From Pseudisothecium myosuroides (Eukaryota; Streptophyta; Bryopsida; Hypnales; Lembophyllaceae): 64,000 nt of DNA. This document shows, in pieces, positions 1-11,728 of the stretch. The stretch is taken from contig OX637287.1 in the NCBI GenBank assembly GCA_951799445.1, positions 32,692,224-32,756,223 on the forward strand, written 5' to 3'. The notes beneath the pieces are model-generated. The model had not been told where the DNA came from and did no database searches. It saw nothing but the letters and a program-made list of their open reading frames with translations. The position numbers and the translations under genes were made by a program. Position 1 is the first letter of the stretch, and each line of letters opens with the position of its first letter.

Positions 1-483
1 TCTTCTCCAAAACCCTGCTTTCCTTGGTGTTTTCAATTCCTCCCATCAAAACGGCACTTCCTCCCAACCTTCAGACTACTTGAGAATCTCTTCCACGACT
101 TTGAAATTCTACATAGTAGGTTTGCGACCGACCTTCACCAAGACCAGATCATCACCAGGTCTAGCGTACACATGCCACATGCCATACGACTTAGCTCTAG
201 TTTCTTAGTCCGTGGGTATTACTGAAATCTTTCTATTTTGGAAATCTTGAAGACTAATGGAGTTGATTCCCAGGTTCAACAAGAAACTTATGAATTTGTG
301 GAAATGGTTGTGACCTTTCTCAATTTGAGTTCACATAGGTTTGTAGCGGTTATGAGAAAACACCATTGCCCTGCACGAGACAGTGTGCCTGGTGAGCTGT
401 CCGGCTATTGCAAGTGTCCCGGTCGTCGGCATTTGTACAATATTACCTTCCTGATTCTTCCGTTGCTTGAATTGTGTCCCCAG
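1..483. other. Left edge, upstream part of membrane-protein gene (unresolved)
   Basis: No complete gene is visible. The reading frame of the downstream membrane protein stays open from 238, but that frame begins at a TTG. The first in-frame ATGs are at 304 and 352, and residues 1-82 of the open frame do not look like the helix-rich protein that follows. Position 484 is preceded by a good acceptor (TGTCCCCAG), so the real 5' exon may lie in this stretch or outside the window. Confidence 0.4.
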
Positions 484-2048
484 GTCCCAGGCTTCTCCCC
501 CGTGACCCTCTTCTGGCTAGCAGCTGCCATAGCCATGATCTTCGGCTTCCTCTCCAGCTTTTTGCTGGGCACACTTTCTTTCCGACGTGTCCTCCGTGAA
601 GGCCACCAGTCTCGCCAGGGTTTGTTTCTTTGGTCCTCGTCGTTGCTGTGGTACAGCTGTATGTGCTTCGGCGGCCTCTTCTTCCACTACTTTCGCATCT
701 ACCACTTCCCCCACATTCTGGATCTGGTGGGCACGGGCTTGTCTTCTTTATCTGTGGTGGCGGGATTCGCAGCGTTTGCAGGGGTGGTGGATGATCGGAC
801 GAGGAAGCAGCGTTTGGGGTGGCTGGCGTCTGCAGTGGCGTTTGTGGTGGTGGTGCTGATGGTGCCGCCATTGGTACAAGAGCAGTTGTATTTGTTGCCG
901 CCGGTGCTGGCGCTGGTGGTGGGAGTGCAGTTCTTTTGGAAGAATTATGCCAAGACCTCACAAGGCGAGGTGAGTGCAATTCGTTTCGTTTCAGAGCTCT
1001 TTCACTTTGGGGTTGCTTGCTCTGGAAAAGACTGAGGTTGTGTGTGTCAATGTTATAGCAAACTTTAAAATTTGATGACGTTGTGTGAGAATTGGAAACA
1101 AATTTTCGAGTTTTCCAGAGTTGGAATGGCCTTTACTGATTTTGGTTTTGTGTGGTGATGCTTTTGTTTTTCTGTGAATAGGGAGAAACTACATTTAGGA
1201 GTAGCAACTTTGTCTTGAGTAGTTGTCAAACTAATTGATAGCAACCAAAAAGTTTCAAGTCCAATCAATTAAGAACAGTTTTTGAAAAGCTAGAAAGTTG
1301 TTGATCCCGCTTTTCATGAGCCTCCCCCAAAAGTGATGCTAGCCAACAACTCTAATTCTCCTCTTGCAATGCACACACACTTCCATGTACAATTTCCATT
1401 TTGTTTTGGCTTCTTTTATGCAAGGTTTGGCAGATTGTAGGTGCATGAAAGTCAATTTTAACAATGTGGAGAATATAGTGAATGACCTTTGAGAAACTAT
1501 AGAAACACAAAAATGCACCTATTTTCTACAAGATTTTGGTCACTTTTTTGATGATCACCTTGGTGATAGGGCATAGCCTTTCAAGGTTAGAGACTTCAAA
1601 ATATTGCCAAATTTTCCAACCAATGTCTATTTATTAGTCATATTGGTGTCATCATTATCTCTCTTCCCCCAACTATCATATTGCTATCAATTTTATTGGT
1701 TTGGAGATACATAGAAATTGAGCTAAGTTGCCTCATCTTCCTTTCATATTCTAGAATCTTGTAGCAAGATCATTCCATTTGTCAAAATTTGATGATATTT
1801 TGACCTAATCATAAATGATTGTGCAGGGCAAAGTTGCGCAACAGTGGTTGTGGCTTGGTACTTTGGGTGCGATGCTGGCCGTTGGGGGCGTGATTCTGGA
1901 CAAGTGGTTGTGTGTTCTTATGAGCTCGGACTTTGTTCTACTATTTTGGTTCTTCTTGGGAAGTGATATTGCCATCCTTTCCACACATCAATTTGCCCTT
2001 GTGGTTGCGGATAAAAACTTGCACTTTACTAATGTGAAAACACAATGA
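484..2048 (+). CDS. Seven-helix integral membrane protein of unknown function (5' end uncertain)
   Basis: Two coding exons are supported. The first ends at 969 (GGCGAG, then gtgagt) and the second runs 1827-2048 after the acceptor gtgcag; both junctions are in phase 0. Together they encode at least 235 residues with seven hydrophobic segments. The first follows FSPVTLFWL, the second contains the cysteine pair in WYSCMCFGG, the third follows HFPHILDL, the fourth and fifth are rich in V and L around a VPP, and the last two lie in exon 2 and end in polar residues before a TGA. Short charged loops (VDDRTRKQR) separate helices 3 and 4. I recognise no catalytic motif and cannot name the family; a plant-specific multi-pass protein of plasma membrane or endomembranes is an inference from topology. 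An acceptor at 483/484 or an ATG at 304 or 352 are alternative starts. The intron (970-1826) is AT-rich. Confidence 0.65.
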
Positions 2049-4093
2049 AGCATAAAGGTAGAGGAGCCTAATTTGGATGCTTTAACCCTCAAAGGACAAT
2101 GGGGTGACCTTTAAAATCATTCTTTTAATTTGCATTATCGTGTGAATCATTGGCTTAATAAATTGCAAAAGCGCTCATTGGAAGTCAAGCTACTGTAGAA
2201 GATTTTCCCTTTTCACAACAAATTTTGAGGATGAATAGTTGCATTTCTATCCTACACAGTTTGATTCCCTTTCATCCTTTAGCTATATAATAGCTGCATT
2301 GACGTTTAAAGGTTAACTTTGAAATGCTCTTTCAGAAGATAGAAAGTGTTGAATGAACGACTCTCAAATAGATTGTAGATACAAAGAATGCACTTCTTCA
2401 TCTAGGATTTTGATTCATTTTGGGTTGAGCATCTTGAGATTCATATAAAATTAAGGTTTGAATCTTTATGTGGGGATTTGATTTGCCCTATTTTAAATTT
2501 TGGGGGTTATTATTGTAGGTAGTGACATGGTTTGTGTACATAGTTTAATTTGTTAGCCATGTCCGGACCATGGTGTTGACAACCCTGTATTAGGAACATT
2601 ATAGGATTGTTGTCGCCAGGATTAGTTCCAATTACACGCCAACAAGATTGGTTGCTAGAAAGACAAAAAATTGATAGGATTGTGGACTTTATAGTTTTAG
2701 AGAGCTGCAAGTTTTGAGAGCAATATCAAACATTATGTTTATGTCTGCCTGCACACTGATAATGTAAAAAAAATTCCACCCTAACTTATGGGGCATAATT
2801 ATTATTCATTGCTATGCTTTTGGATTGATCAAAGGGATTTCAAATCATAACAATCTTTGCTTGTTTTTATTTTTGTTGATGGCCCTATTCCTTTGATTGA
2901 AATGAACATTTCATACAAGGGCATGAACAAGTGTTGAAATTTTTTAATACTTAGGTAATGTATCTCATTCTAGTCTGAATTTCCATTCCAGACATTGAGG
3001 AACAATCACCCATTCCAAGTTGTTTGCATTGGAAAACAGGAAACACCAATCGAAAGGGATTAATATAGGTTGAAATGGGATGCCCAAGGCAATACCCTTC
3101 TATAAACTTTTGAAAAATCACATACAATATGGAATTTTTTTTTTTCAATTATAATGTTGTTTCTTATTGCTTGTCTACCACTGGAATTTATTCCCTTATT
3201 TTTTGGATAGTGGCATCATACTGCACTTGTCGTTCTACCTGTAATGGGGTAGTTTACTTAACTATGTTGTTCAAATGATTTGTATGTATCCATCAATAGG
3301 GGAGGTTAAGCATTGATTATGTATTTCTATAGTTAACAAGTAATCTCCAACTTTACAACTTCAAATTATGGAATTGAGTGATACGTAAAATACACTATTA
3401 TGGAAGTTCACTGTATTTTAAATACAATTAATATAATGTGGTTTACATTATTTTCATATTATCTCAAGTGAGGTAATTGTCATTCAACTTTCATTTATTT
3501 TCATCTACATTCATCCACATGTTCACAATAATTACACTACTTTCTCACACTATTTACTTTTTAAATTTTGCACTAAATCACTAATTGAATTAACTTGTTT
3601 ATTACCAAAATTGAATCAAAAATCTTAATTCAGCTCCATAGATAGTTGCAAAGATAAGACAAAATTTTTTTTTTTGAAACATGGCAAATTGTCACATTTT
3701 TCAATACAATACTTTCATAAATACAAGTCCTATCATTCCATCTTACAATGCCAAACTTGGAATTAGGAACAATCACAATAATATCTTTATAATACTACTA
3801 TCTGGGTACTTGAAATACATATGATAATATAGAATTTTAGAAAAATTTGACAATATTTTTGCAAAGAAAAATGTGACAATTTATCCCAAACCTGACTTTA
3901 ACCCTTTAGTACCCAACCCCTTTTTTGAAATTTTGCACATTTTTGCTTATAATTTTGTAGAATTATGTTGCTGAGTTCAATTTCATTGAATTGGTTGTAG
4001 TGGAAGTTTATCTTTTTAAAGATTTCAGCATTACTTTTGAATGAATGAGGCATTTAAGAATTACTTCAAATTTGGAGTTAATAAGGTGGTCTA
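2049..4093. other. AT-rich intergenic region between membrane-protein gene and LTR element
   Basis: About 2 kb without a recognisable gene. Open frames are short and unlike proteins. The only structure I can support is a small inverted repeat near 3681-3888, listed separately. Confidence 0.6.
3681..3888. mobile_element. Small MITE-like inverted repeat
   Basis: Terminal arms of about 20 bp share the core AAATTGTCACATTTTTC and its reverse complement, and enclose about 165 bp of AT-rich DNA. No coding capacity. The target duplication is not clear. Confidence 0.45.
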
Positions 4094-4313
4094 TGTTAAA
4101 GAAATATATTATATTAATACGCTCTCCATTGTAGTTCACTGTAGTTTACTTTAGTTGGAATCCCTTTGACCAACAGTAGAGGAGGACTATTTGTATTTTC
4201 ACTCCTTGGTATATAGTTTTAAATCTACTTTGAATATATTAACTTCTTTCTGCTTGCATACTTTGGTTTTACAACCTTTCAGTGTAGTTTTGTTGTGTTT
4301 TCTATTCCCAAGA
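4094..4313 (+). repeat. 5' LTR of the Copia-like element
   Basis: About 220 bp beginning TGTTAAAG and ending near TCTATTCCCAAGA. It matches the right LTR, apart from the Stowaway insertion there, with scattered substitutions and small indels, so the element is not a fresh insertion. Confidence 0.65.
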
Positions 4314-5645
4314 CATTATCAACACTCTCTTTGATGATTTTTATCTTGAACTTTGCATTCGCAATTTTGTTTTTTATTGTGAGGGAGGTTATTGGTGCAC
4401 TCTTGTACATTTTGTCTTGAACTTCTGTAGATAAGAATTTAGAATGGATGAACATTCATAAATTCCTATAGTTTAAGATTGTTCGCAAGGAGGTATAGAT
4501 GCATTATGGTAATTCCTAGGGAGATCTAATCAACCCAAAGTTGTGCACAATTAAAGGTAAGGGGATTATTTGACTTTAGCCGGAAAATCAATAGATAAAA
4601 ATTCATATTTATTACATTCAAAACCAAAATCAATGAACTTATCACAACAATTGTCAATGTCACTCTTTAAAATCTCTAACTTGATTTCCTTTTCCAGGAT
4701 CTATTGCTTCTTTATTCCTTTACTTGAACTGCAACTTCATTCTCTACTTTAGTTTTGTCAGCTTCAGTAGATATTTGTTCACTTTGATTTGCTCCTTTCT
4801 GCTCCGGTTCCAATTGCTTTTCCAAGTTGGCTATAGAACTTCCACAAATTCTTTTTGAATAATTTTCCTCATAGCAAAATTCACATTTGTTGCTCCCTCT
4901 ATAGGATCCACTCATTTTTCTATCCACACAACTCATGATGGTACAACTATTGTATTACACCAACTACTATAATTTCTATCAATTCTTATAATATATTACA
5001 CATTCTATATTCTCAGCCCATTCACAATTGATAACACCATTAACATTAGCCATAATTCCACATCAACTCTCAATCATAACAATGGATAATTTTTCAAAGT
5101 GATTCTATGAATCTATCACACAACCTAGATCATAATATACAATTGAGTCATATCTATTTCCTCGTCTATTTCAGCACATCTTCAACAACAATTACAATAC
5201 ACCACCTATAGATCACTATCATATCACACATTGACTCACAATGGCAACCGTCCTGTTCGGCCCCTCTATAATAATTCTTTTTTCCCGAGATCTGTCGATT
5301 TTTTGAACATCTGAAGATTTAGATCGTAAGGTTGGAGCTATTCCTATCCTTATTTTATCCTTCACTCGATCCTTTGTTGGCCCCTCTCCAATCTCCGCAC
5401 AACTCTGGCTTCTTCTTGCTGTTTTTATCTCTACCTCAAAGTTCAAATTATTTTTATCTTCTATTTATTTTTTTATTATCTTATTTTATATTTTATATTT
5501 TAGTACTTATTTTTATTTTTATTTTATCTTTATCTTCTATTTTATTTTCAAACCCTAATTTTTCAATTTCCTCTCTACAATGCAGTTTTTTCCTCTATTA
5601 TGAATACTTTGACCTCTTTTTATTGCTACATCTACAGCAATACCA

Positions 5646-5780
5646 ATGTCTAGTATTAATATTGAGCCACCAAAACTTCAGCCTTTTCTTTTTAGAAAAC
5701 TAAAAGGTGATGGCACTAATTATTTATTATGGGCAAAAACTGCAAAAGTGCATATATCATCAGAGCAATTATTATGGTAT
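5646..5780 (+). pseudogene. Gag N-terminus remnant (Copia type)
   Basis: The open frame begins with an ATG. After a short S/P/K-rich leader it carries a leucine-rich segment with G-D-G-T-N-Y followed by a tryptophan, typical of the N-terminal Gag domain of plant Ty1/Copia elements. Similarity fades after about 45 residues, and the frame then runs into a local inverted repeat (5840-6147) that could not encode the normal protein. I treat it as a broken remnant of the LTR element. Confidence 0.55.
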
Positions 5781-5839
5781 ATTACTTTTTACCAGCTTTG
5801 TTTTGTAAGTACCTCTATTTCTACTACTATTTTTTATAA

Positions 5840-6147
5840 AACATTGTTTTTGCTTTGTCGCCATCTTACTCTGTCTTTGCAACATCAATATTTGGAACTT
5901 GAAAATACAAATGAGCTTTAGCACAAGCTCAAATTTCGCTTTAATCCATCTATGGATCCATTTGGAACTGAAGTCCTGAAAACATATGTTACTAAGGATA
6001 CCTCTACTAGTGAGTCTTGTGCAAATGGATCCATAGACTAATCAAAGAAAAATTTGAGCTTGTGCTAAAGCTCATTTGGATTTTCAAGTTCCAGATATTG
6101 ATGTTGCAAAGAGGGAGAAAGATGGTGACAAAGCAAAAACAATGTTT
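5840..6147. repeat. Long hairpin within the Gag remnant
   Basis: The left arm, about 5840-5962, reappears reverse-complemented at about 6025-6147. Shared blocks include AACATTGTTTTTGCTTTGTC, GGAACTTGAAAATACAAATG and ATGGATCCATTTG, each with its complement on the other arm. The arms are about 120 bp with a spacer of about 60 bp. Mismatches are few by eye. Confidence 0.75.
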
Positions 6148-6455
6148 CGGTATAAGAAATGGTGGTGGAAACAAAAGTACTTACAGAAGAAGCTGGTCAA
6201 GAGTAATACATTGTGATAATAGCTCCATAAATATATGTGTTTTTGCAATTTTTGCTCATAATGAATAATTATTCCCAAGTTGCTCCCATTCTAAGCAAAC
6301 ATTGTAGCATTAAATTATAACGGGCATTATATACACATTACTTAAACAATTTTGATGTAGCAGCAAAAGTGACGATCTTTATTGCCCTTGCAAGGAAGAA
6401 GAGGAACCATTGAGTGAACAATATCCATACGTCATTGCGATTGGAGCATTTTTAA

Positions 6456-7382
6456 CCCCTAAAGGACCATTGTTCCTAAGGGGGACAAATGCGTTTTCGG
6501 GCAGGTACCTACGGGCTGAAATTTTCTCCTGATTTTTTGAAACTTTTTTTGGAGGTAGAAAATTGATTAGCTTCAAGGGAATATAATTTTTTTCACAATC
6601 GGTGCCCGGGAAAAAAAGTTATGACCATATAAGCTCAAAATAGGCTACGGGGGGCAGCTCGGGCAGCAAAAAAAAATGGACAAAAATTTGAATTTTTTTT
6701 TAATATTTTTTTTCTCATAGGTTATATTTTTGGCTATCTGGAAAGCTTTGATTCATTTCATTTGACTTTGTTATGAGGAAGTTATGGACATTCTTGTTTT
6801 TCGGGCAGTTAGAGCATCTTCTTGAAAAAAATAACTTTAGGATTCATTTCTGAATGCAATTTTTCAAATTTTTCAAATTTTTTTTTTTATGGTCTGATTT
6901 ACTTGTTAGAACAATCCCACCATTAGGATTAGTGCATTTTAATTCCATCTAAAATATATGAATATTTTAGATTTTTCTTCTATCTCGTACCTACATCTAC
7001 TTAACAATTTTTTTAAGAATGATTATTAAGTTTTTTTTGAATTTTTTTTTTTCCTAGTCTCTCAACTTAATTCTCCACTACAAGCATTAAAAGCTCAAAA
7101 CTCTATAGTGAAAAAATTTTAAGTTAAAAATGTTCAAAGTCAAAAAATCCAGTCCCGCAATGTGCTGAAAAAATTGTTTTTTTCCACTTTAAACACAGAT
7201 ATCTTGCAATCTATGCGGTCAAAAATTCTGAAATTTTTTCCACACTTTTTTATACTAGTTAGGTATAAGATCCTCTAGTTAGATGTGAAAAAAAAACAAT
7301 TTAAATTTTTTTTAACTCTTTGCTACAGAAATGGCAGTTTTCAGTGTTTTTGGGCAGAAAAAAGGCCTTGGTCCTTTAGGGG
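6456..7382. mobile_element. TTAA-flanked element with CCCC termini (piggyBac-like, 927 bp)
   Basis: The ends are CCCCTAAAGGACCA and its complement TGGTCCTTTAGGGG, each immediately flanked by TTAA. TTAA duplication with CCC termini is characteristic of piggyBac elements, which is the basis of the call. The interior is AT-rich and non-coding. Internal blocks are shared with the elements at 47222-48100 and 61647-62297. No transposase is present, so mobility would need one from elsewhere. Confidence 0.6.
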
Positions 7383-7906
7383 TTAAATTTGGCTACATTT
7401 ACAAGGCTTGATATTGCATTTGCAATTAGTGTCCTTTCAAGACATAGTGTCCATCTAACACTACAACATTGAAATGGCATTATAATGCGGTGACTCAATA
7501 TTTTGAAGCAAGAGGTTCAATAGTTTTTTTATAATGAAAATTGTGGAAACCTTTATTATCCTTCCATGGATTTTTCCCACTGGTTTTTACCATAAGAATG
7601 GATTGAGAAAAAGTTGTTGTACTCTTTTTCCTTCATTTGTAGTTTTGTCCTTGAACATAATCATTCAAGGTTTTCTCGGATAAAGTTTTAATGAAGCAGC
7701 AACCGTATATTTTACAAGATTGCAAAAATTATCATATATGACATTGCATAAATTTTTATATAAATGTTATGTTGAGCGAGGAGGAGTTTTAAGAAATATA
7801 TTATATTAATATGCTCTCCATTGTAGTTCACTATAGTTTATTTTGGTTAGAATCCCTTGGACCAATAGTAGAAGAGGAGGACTATTTATATTCTCTCTCT
7901 TTAGTA

Positions 7907-8623
7907 CTCCCTCTGTCCCAAAATGATCTTCATGTTAGACAAAATGTTCTGGATTAAGGTCAAAGATCAATATTTTTAAATTTTTTTTGAACTAGATGTA
8001 AAGGTCCATGTTCTCCTATTCTCTTGTAATTTGAGCTTTTAATTCATTTTTAAATAGAAGTTATGGAACTTTGAAATGTGGGATTTTGGGGCCTTTGGAG
8101 AGGAGCCCCGTTGGCCAATCAATTCTACTATTATCAAGGTGCTTTGCTATGACTTTTTGTCTTTCCGCAATGTGACTATATTGTAATTCCCACATCGGAC
8201 AAAAACAACCACTGTTTTAATGGCATTGATTAATGGACATGTATTGTTGAACAACTCTCATGCTGAATCAACTGTTGATTGAAGTTAGCATGCACACAAG
8301 GGTGATGCAACTTTGGTTCACAATTCAGCCAATGAGAGCCTCCACTCAATGGGCATCTAAATTTACTATTGGGCATGCATCCACCTGGTGTTCAATGGAG
8401 GCATGTCAAAGATACAATGATTATTTTTAAACATGATTCTTTGGTTTGATTTCTTAGCAATTCTTGATTTCCTGGTTGACTTGAACAACTTGTCGACCAT
8501 TGCACACAAAGTGAATAGAACATTGTCTTTTTTCTGCGGGCTCTTCCTCCACGTCATAAGCAAAAGATCATTATGGAACAAAATTTTAAGGCCAATAGAA
8601 AGATCATTTTGGGACGGAGGGAG
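7907..8623. mobile_element. Stowaway MITE (717 bp) inserted in the right LTR
   Basis: The termini are CTCCCTCTGTCCCAAAATGA and the matching reverse complement ending GGACGGAGGGAG, flanked by TA on both sides. This is the classic plant Stowaway (Tc1/mariner) terminus and target site. The interior is non-coding. The insertion interrupts the right LTR of the Copia-like element, so it is younger than that insertion. Confidence 0.9.
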
Positions 8624-8711
8624 TATATAGTTTGAATATATTAACTTCTTTCTTCTTACATATTTTGATTTTACAACCTTTCATAGTTTTGTTGTGTTTT
8701 CTATTCCCAAC

Positions 8712-8854
8712 AGTCTCCAACCCCTTTCGCAAAACTCCTTATTATCACATCTGTGTACAACTTTTTCTTGTCCCAAGACTCGCAGCGCGACCCCTCTTCT
8801 TCGCCATCTTCATCACCAAACGCGAGCTCCCTGTTTTGCTGCAAGTCTCTCCTC
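8712..8854 (+). promoter_or_regulatory. SmF 5' leader / proximal promoter squeezed against an LTR
   Basis: Only 143 bp separate the LTR end from the SmF start codon. The stretch is rich in C and T (CCCTCTTCTTCGCCATCTTC), as in plant 5' leaders. No TATA box is obvious here. The nearest TATA-like run (TATAGTTTGAATATATTAAC, about 8624-8643) lies inside the 3' LTR and at the Stowaway junction. That the LTR supplies core promoter elements is an inference. Confidence 0.45.
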
Positions 8855-10146
8855 ATGGCGGTGGGTCATTTCATCACGCCCTCCTTATTGAATCATTCGA
8901 AGTGTTTAATTCGGTCTGTTCTGCTTCTGATTTCGAAACCTTGCGGTCTACAAAGAATTGCTGAGGGTGTCAATCTTTCAGGCTTATTTTGTTTGTTGTG
9001 TACTTGGATTCGGCTGTTCAAGTTGACGATTGCGAAGAAAATGACCGACTGATTCCCTTGTTGTTGTTGCTGCATTGTCGTGCAGACTGTTCCAGTGAAT
9101 CCCAAGCCTTTTCTCAACGACTTGACGGGGAAGCCTGTGATCGTGAAACTGAAGTGGGGCATGGAGTACAAAGGTACGTTGCGCTTTTTCTTTAGTCTTT
9201 TGAATTTCGGAGCCGTTGCCTGAGCGATGCCGTGGACTTTGCTGTGTCGTCGTGATCTCTCCCTAAACCCAAAATCCTAGTTTCTCAGAATTAGGGTTTT
9301 GTAGTTGAGCAAGGCGTTCAGTGTAGTTCCTATTATTGGAATGATCGAATTCTTTGATTGTGTTTTGGAATTGTGTGGGGAGTCCAATGAACCGAAGTAT
9401 GCCACGTGTGGATACTATTTGCAAAATTTATACGGGTTTAAAGTTTTTATCAGTTGATGACCTAAAACTGACAGGAGTTCTGATGTGAAAATAGTGTTCA
9501 TTCTCAAACCAGGATGTACTCACGGACTGTATTTAGGTATGTATCGCAATTAGCTACTGATGAGATTGTGGCCATTGGATTCCTGAAACAGGGTACTTGG
9601 TATCAGTTGATTCATATATGAATCTGCAGGTAATTTGTCATTCCATATCCTCATCTGGTTTTTGAATGAATCTGAATTAAGCCCAGACTGTGTACTCCTG
9701 TGGCCGTGCTGATGCTTCTGATCAGTGGTAGCTGGGAGTTGATTTCCTGAATCCTCTGGTACATTGTGCATATTTTGCAGTGATTTTACGGAAACCATAA
9801 AACTTGGTGTATATTTTACTTTTGATAGATAGAGCTCCCTATCAATCCTTGACTCTGCTTGTTTGTGGTTAACAGCTAGCAAGCACGGAGGAGTATGTGG
9901 ATGGGGCATTTACTGGCAACTTGGGAGAGGTCCTCATCAGGTCTAGCTTTTCATATCCCTCTATGCTTTATCATTTGCATGTGTTCCTTGTGTCTAGATA
10001 CAACAATGGTATGAGAAGTTGTTCAAGCTTTTGCTGTCGTTCTAGATGATGCCTTCTGAAGTCTTCCTCGTATTTGCAGATGTAACAATGTCATGTACCT
10101 AAGGGGTGTCCCTGAGGATGAAGACGCTGCTGAGGACGACGATTGA
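8855..10146 (+). CDS. SmF: Small nuclear ribonucleoprotein F (SmF), 87 aa
   Basis: SmF is one of seven Sm proteins that form the ring on U1, U2, U4 and U5 snRNA. Five coding exons join in frame: 8855-8860, 9086-9173, 9592-9629, 9876-9940 and 10080-10146, all with GT-AG borders, giving 264 nt including the stop. The product starts [20 protein letters not shown]. It has the Sm1 motif (about residues 20-45, with KWGMEYKG and the D-S-Y-M-N RNA-contact loop) and the Sm2 motif (about 61-75, with [13 protein letters not shown]), then the short acidic tail usual for SmF. The length matches plant SmF, which is about 88 aa. The start codon is placed by the conserved MA-T junction: only ATGGCG lies in exon 1. 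The nearest upstream feature is the 3' LTR of a retrotransposon ending at 8711, so the 5' leader and promoter may be partly LTR-derived. Confidence 0.95.
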
Positions 10147-11664
10147 CGAGGGTGCAGTAATGTGGCAGATTTTGCATATTCATGTAAACGCTTTTCAATT
10201 TGAGATCTTTTAGGTGTGACGTGGCTCGGGTTCAGTGTTGTGAATTCCGTGTAGGATCGTAGAGATCGTGGGTAGGATCCCAGCAGCCATATTCGTTTAT
10301 CCATTCTCATCTATATTTGTTTCAAGAAAGGGCTTCAACCCGATTTTTGGTTTATTCAGACTTGATAAGCAGTGGTTAGTAATCAGATGCCGACATTTTG
10401 TTCATAGCAAAAGATGTTAATTCAGGTCAGAGAATCCTTTCATTCCACTAATATACTAAACATCCATAATTAAAACGCCCATCAATCAGACACATTAGTT
10501 ACATGATTCACTTCGTTGTAGGAAGTATTCATCGTTATGGACCAGATAACCTGCGAGAACTGGGAGGCCTAAGAAGTTTATTGGACATAATGTCAGTTCA
10601 TTCCTTGAATCTTGAATGTCCGAATCTGTACTTTTTGATTGATCAAAGGGCTCACAATGACTCACATTGAGTAGAGGGCTTATGAATTTTAGCGGTTTTC
10701 TTATGAGCCAAAGAGCGTGACACTGCTGCCCTTTGGACTTGACATTAGGAGTGTTTGCGACGTAAGGAGGGAGTAAGTTGGTTGCGAAACATGGGTAGCT
10801 TATACTGTGACACCCACGTCCCACGATAAGGGTGGAAAAGGTCTTGGACACGGTTCACTACTTATTAAACAGTAAGGCTTCCGTCCATCTAAGGTGGGTA
10901 CCCGCACAACCGCCACTAATTGCCGCTACCAGCCCTTTTTTTTGGCACCATGGGGCTAGATTGTACCATTTCAAAATGAATGTCTACTTTTTGCTAGATA
11001 AACGAAATCTTTTTTTGCCAAAAATTTCCATTTCTATAGAAAAAATGTGGATGAAGTTGCCAAATTTGAATGAAAAAGTGTATGAATATGATTGAAAAGT
11101 GTTTTTTGGTCCAAAAGATGGATGAAGGTAGAAATACAAGGCTTCACCAAATTTTAAGTGATTGCCATCTTGGCACTTTTTCAAAAAGTAAAAAAAAAGG
11201 GTTGATTGCTATTGTGCCTAATTACTATCATTTTATTGCTCAAATGATTATATTTTCTTGTTGGCAAATGAAAAGAGTTTTCAATGTACTAAAGAATGTG
11301 ACATTTGGATACTATATGCAAAAGTTATGAAGGAATAAAGTTTGGTTCTAAGAGTGTTTCTTATACAAAGGTTCATCCACGTAGGTACATAACTCATTTT
11401 GGAGATGTACATAAAGTGAAGATGCATGGTGGTTTAGGGTTAGAGGCGCACTTGGAGGGGCCTACTTAATTGGCCTTCATCATGTTGGTAGATGCTCATC
11501 CTTTCATTGGCTTGGGTGAACCAACTTCTTTGCTTGTCCTCGTGAAGTCAATCCACGGGTGTATGAAAAACAAAGACCCCTTATTTTGTGCTTGATTAAG
11601 TTATCTTCTACACCTTTCCTAGCTAGTTTTTGGCCTTTGATTGCAAACATAACATTTAGTAACA
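10147..11664. other. SmF 3' flank and unannotated intergenic DNA
   Basis: The first 150-300 bp should contain the SmF 3' UTR. A 118-codon minus-strand frame at 10495-10851 resembles nothing I know, and its composition is ordinary. The rest is AT-rich with poly-A and poly-T runs. No gene supported. Confidence 0.5.
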
Positions 11665-11728
11665 ATCAATGCTACTACCTTCCCCCAAACGGAATGAAGT
11701 GCGATATACTATATCATTTCATCTAAGG

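Larger units (their letters stand above)
4094..8711 (+). mobile_element. Degenerate Copia-like LTR retrotransposon
   Basis: Two related direct repeats flank an internal region. The left LTR (about 4094-4313) and the right LTR (about 7789-8711) share the start motif around AAGAAATATATTATATTAAT, the segment CTCCATTGTAGTTCACT, and the end TTGTGTTTTCTATTCCCAA. A purine-rich tract (GCGAGGAGGAG) lies just before the right LTR, as expected for a polypurine tract. The flanks GTCTA (left) and GTCTC (right) look like a near-perfect 5-bp target duplication. The only protein trace is a Gag-like N-terminus near 5646-5780 with the L-x-G-D-G-T-N-Y-x-x-W pattern of Copia Gag. No protease, integrase or reverse transcriptase is visible, so the copy is non-autonomous. 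A Stowaway element splits the right LTR and a 927-bp TTAA-flanked element sits inside. Confidence 0.7.

Noticed and set aside
109..200. Minus-strand peptide-like frame ending G-R-K-P-T-M and a stop
   Set aside because: Only about 30 codons between stops, with no splice support or recognised family.
443..979. 178-codon minus-strand frame opposite the membrane-protein exon
   Set aside because: Low-complexity P/A/S/T-rich frame, a shadow of the hydrophobic coding strand.
3898..3920. TTAA-CCCTTTAG end left of the LTR element
   Set aside because: No matching opposite end was found in the following several kb.
5332..5703. 123-codon frame rich in L, F, S and I
   Set aside because: Encoded by a T-rich tract in the LTR element interior. 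It has no protein character except where it overlaps the Gag remnant in another frame.
10495..10851. 118-codon minus-strand frame downstream of SmF
   Set aside because: No recognisable motif or splice structure, and no good start context. It may be part of a decayed repeat, but I cannot support that.
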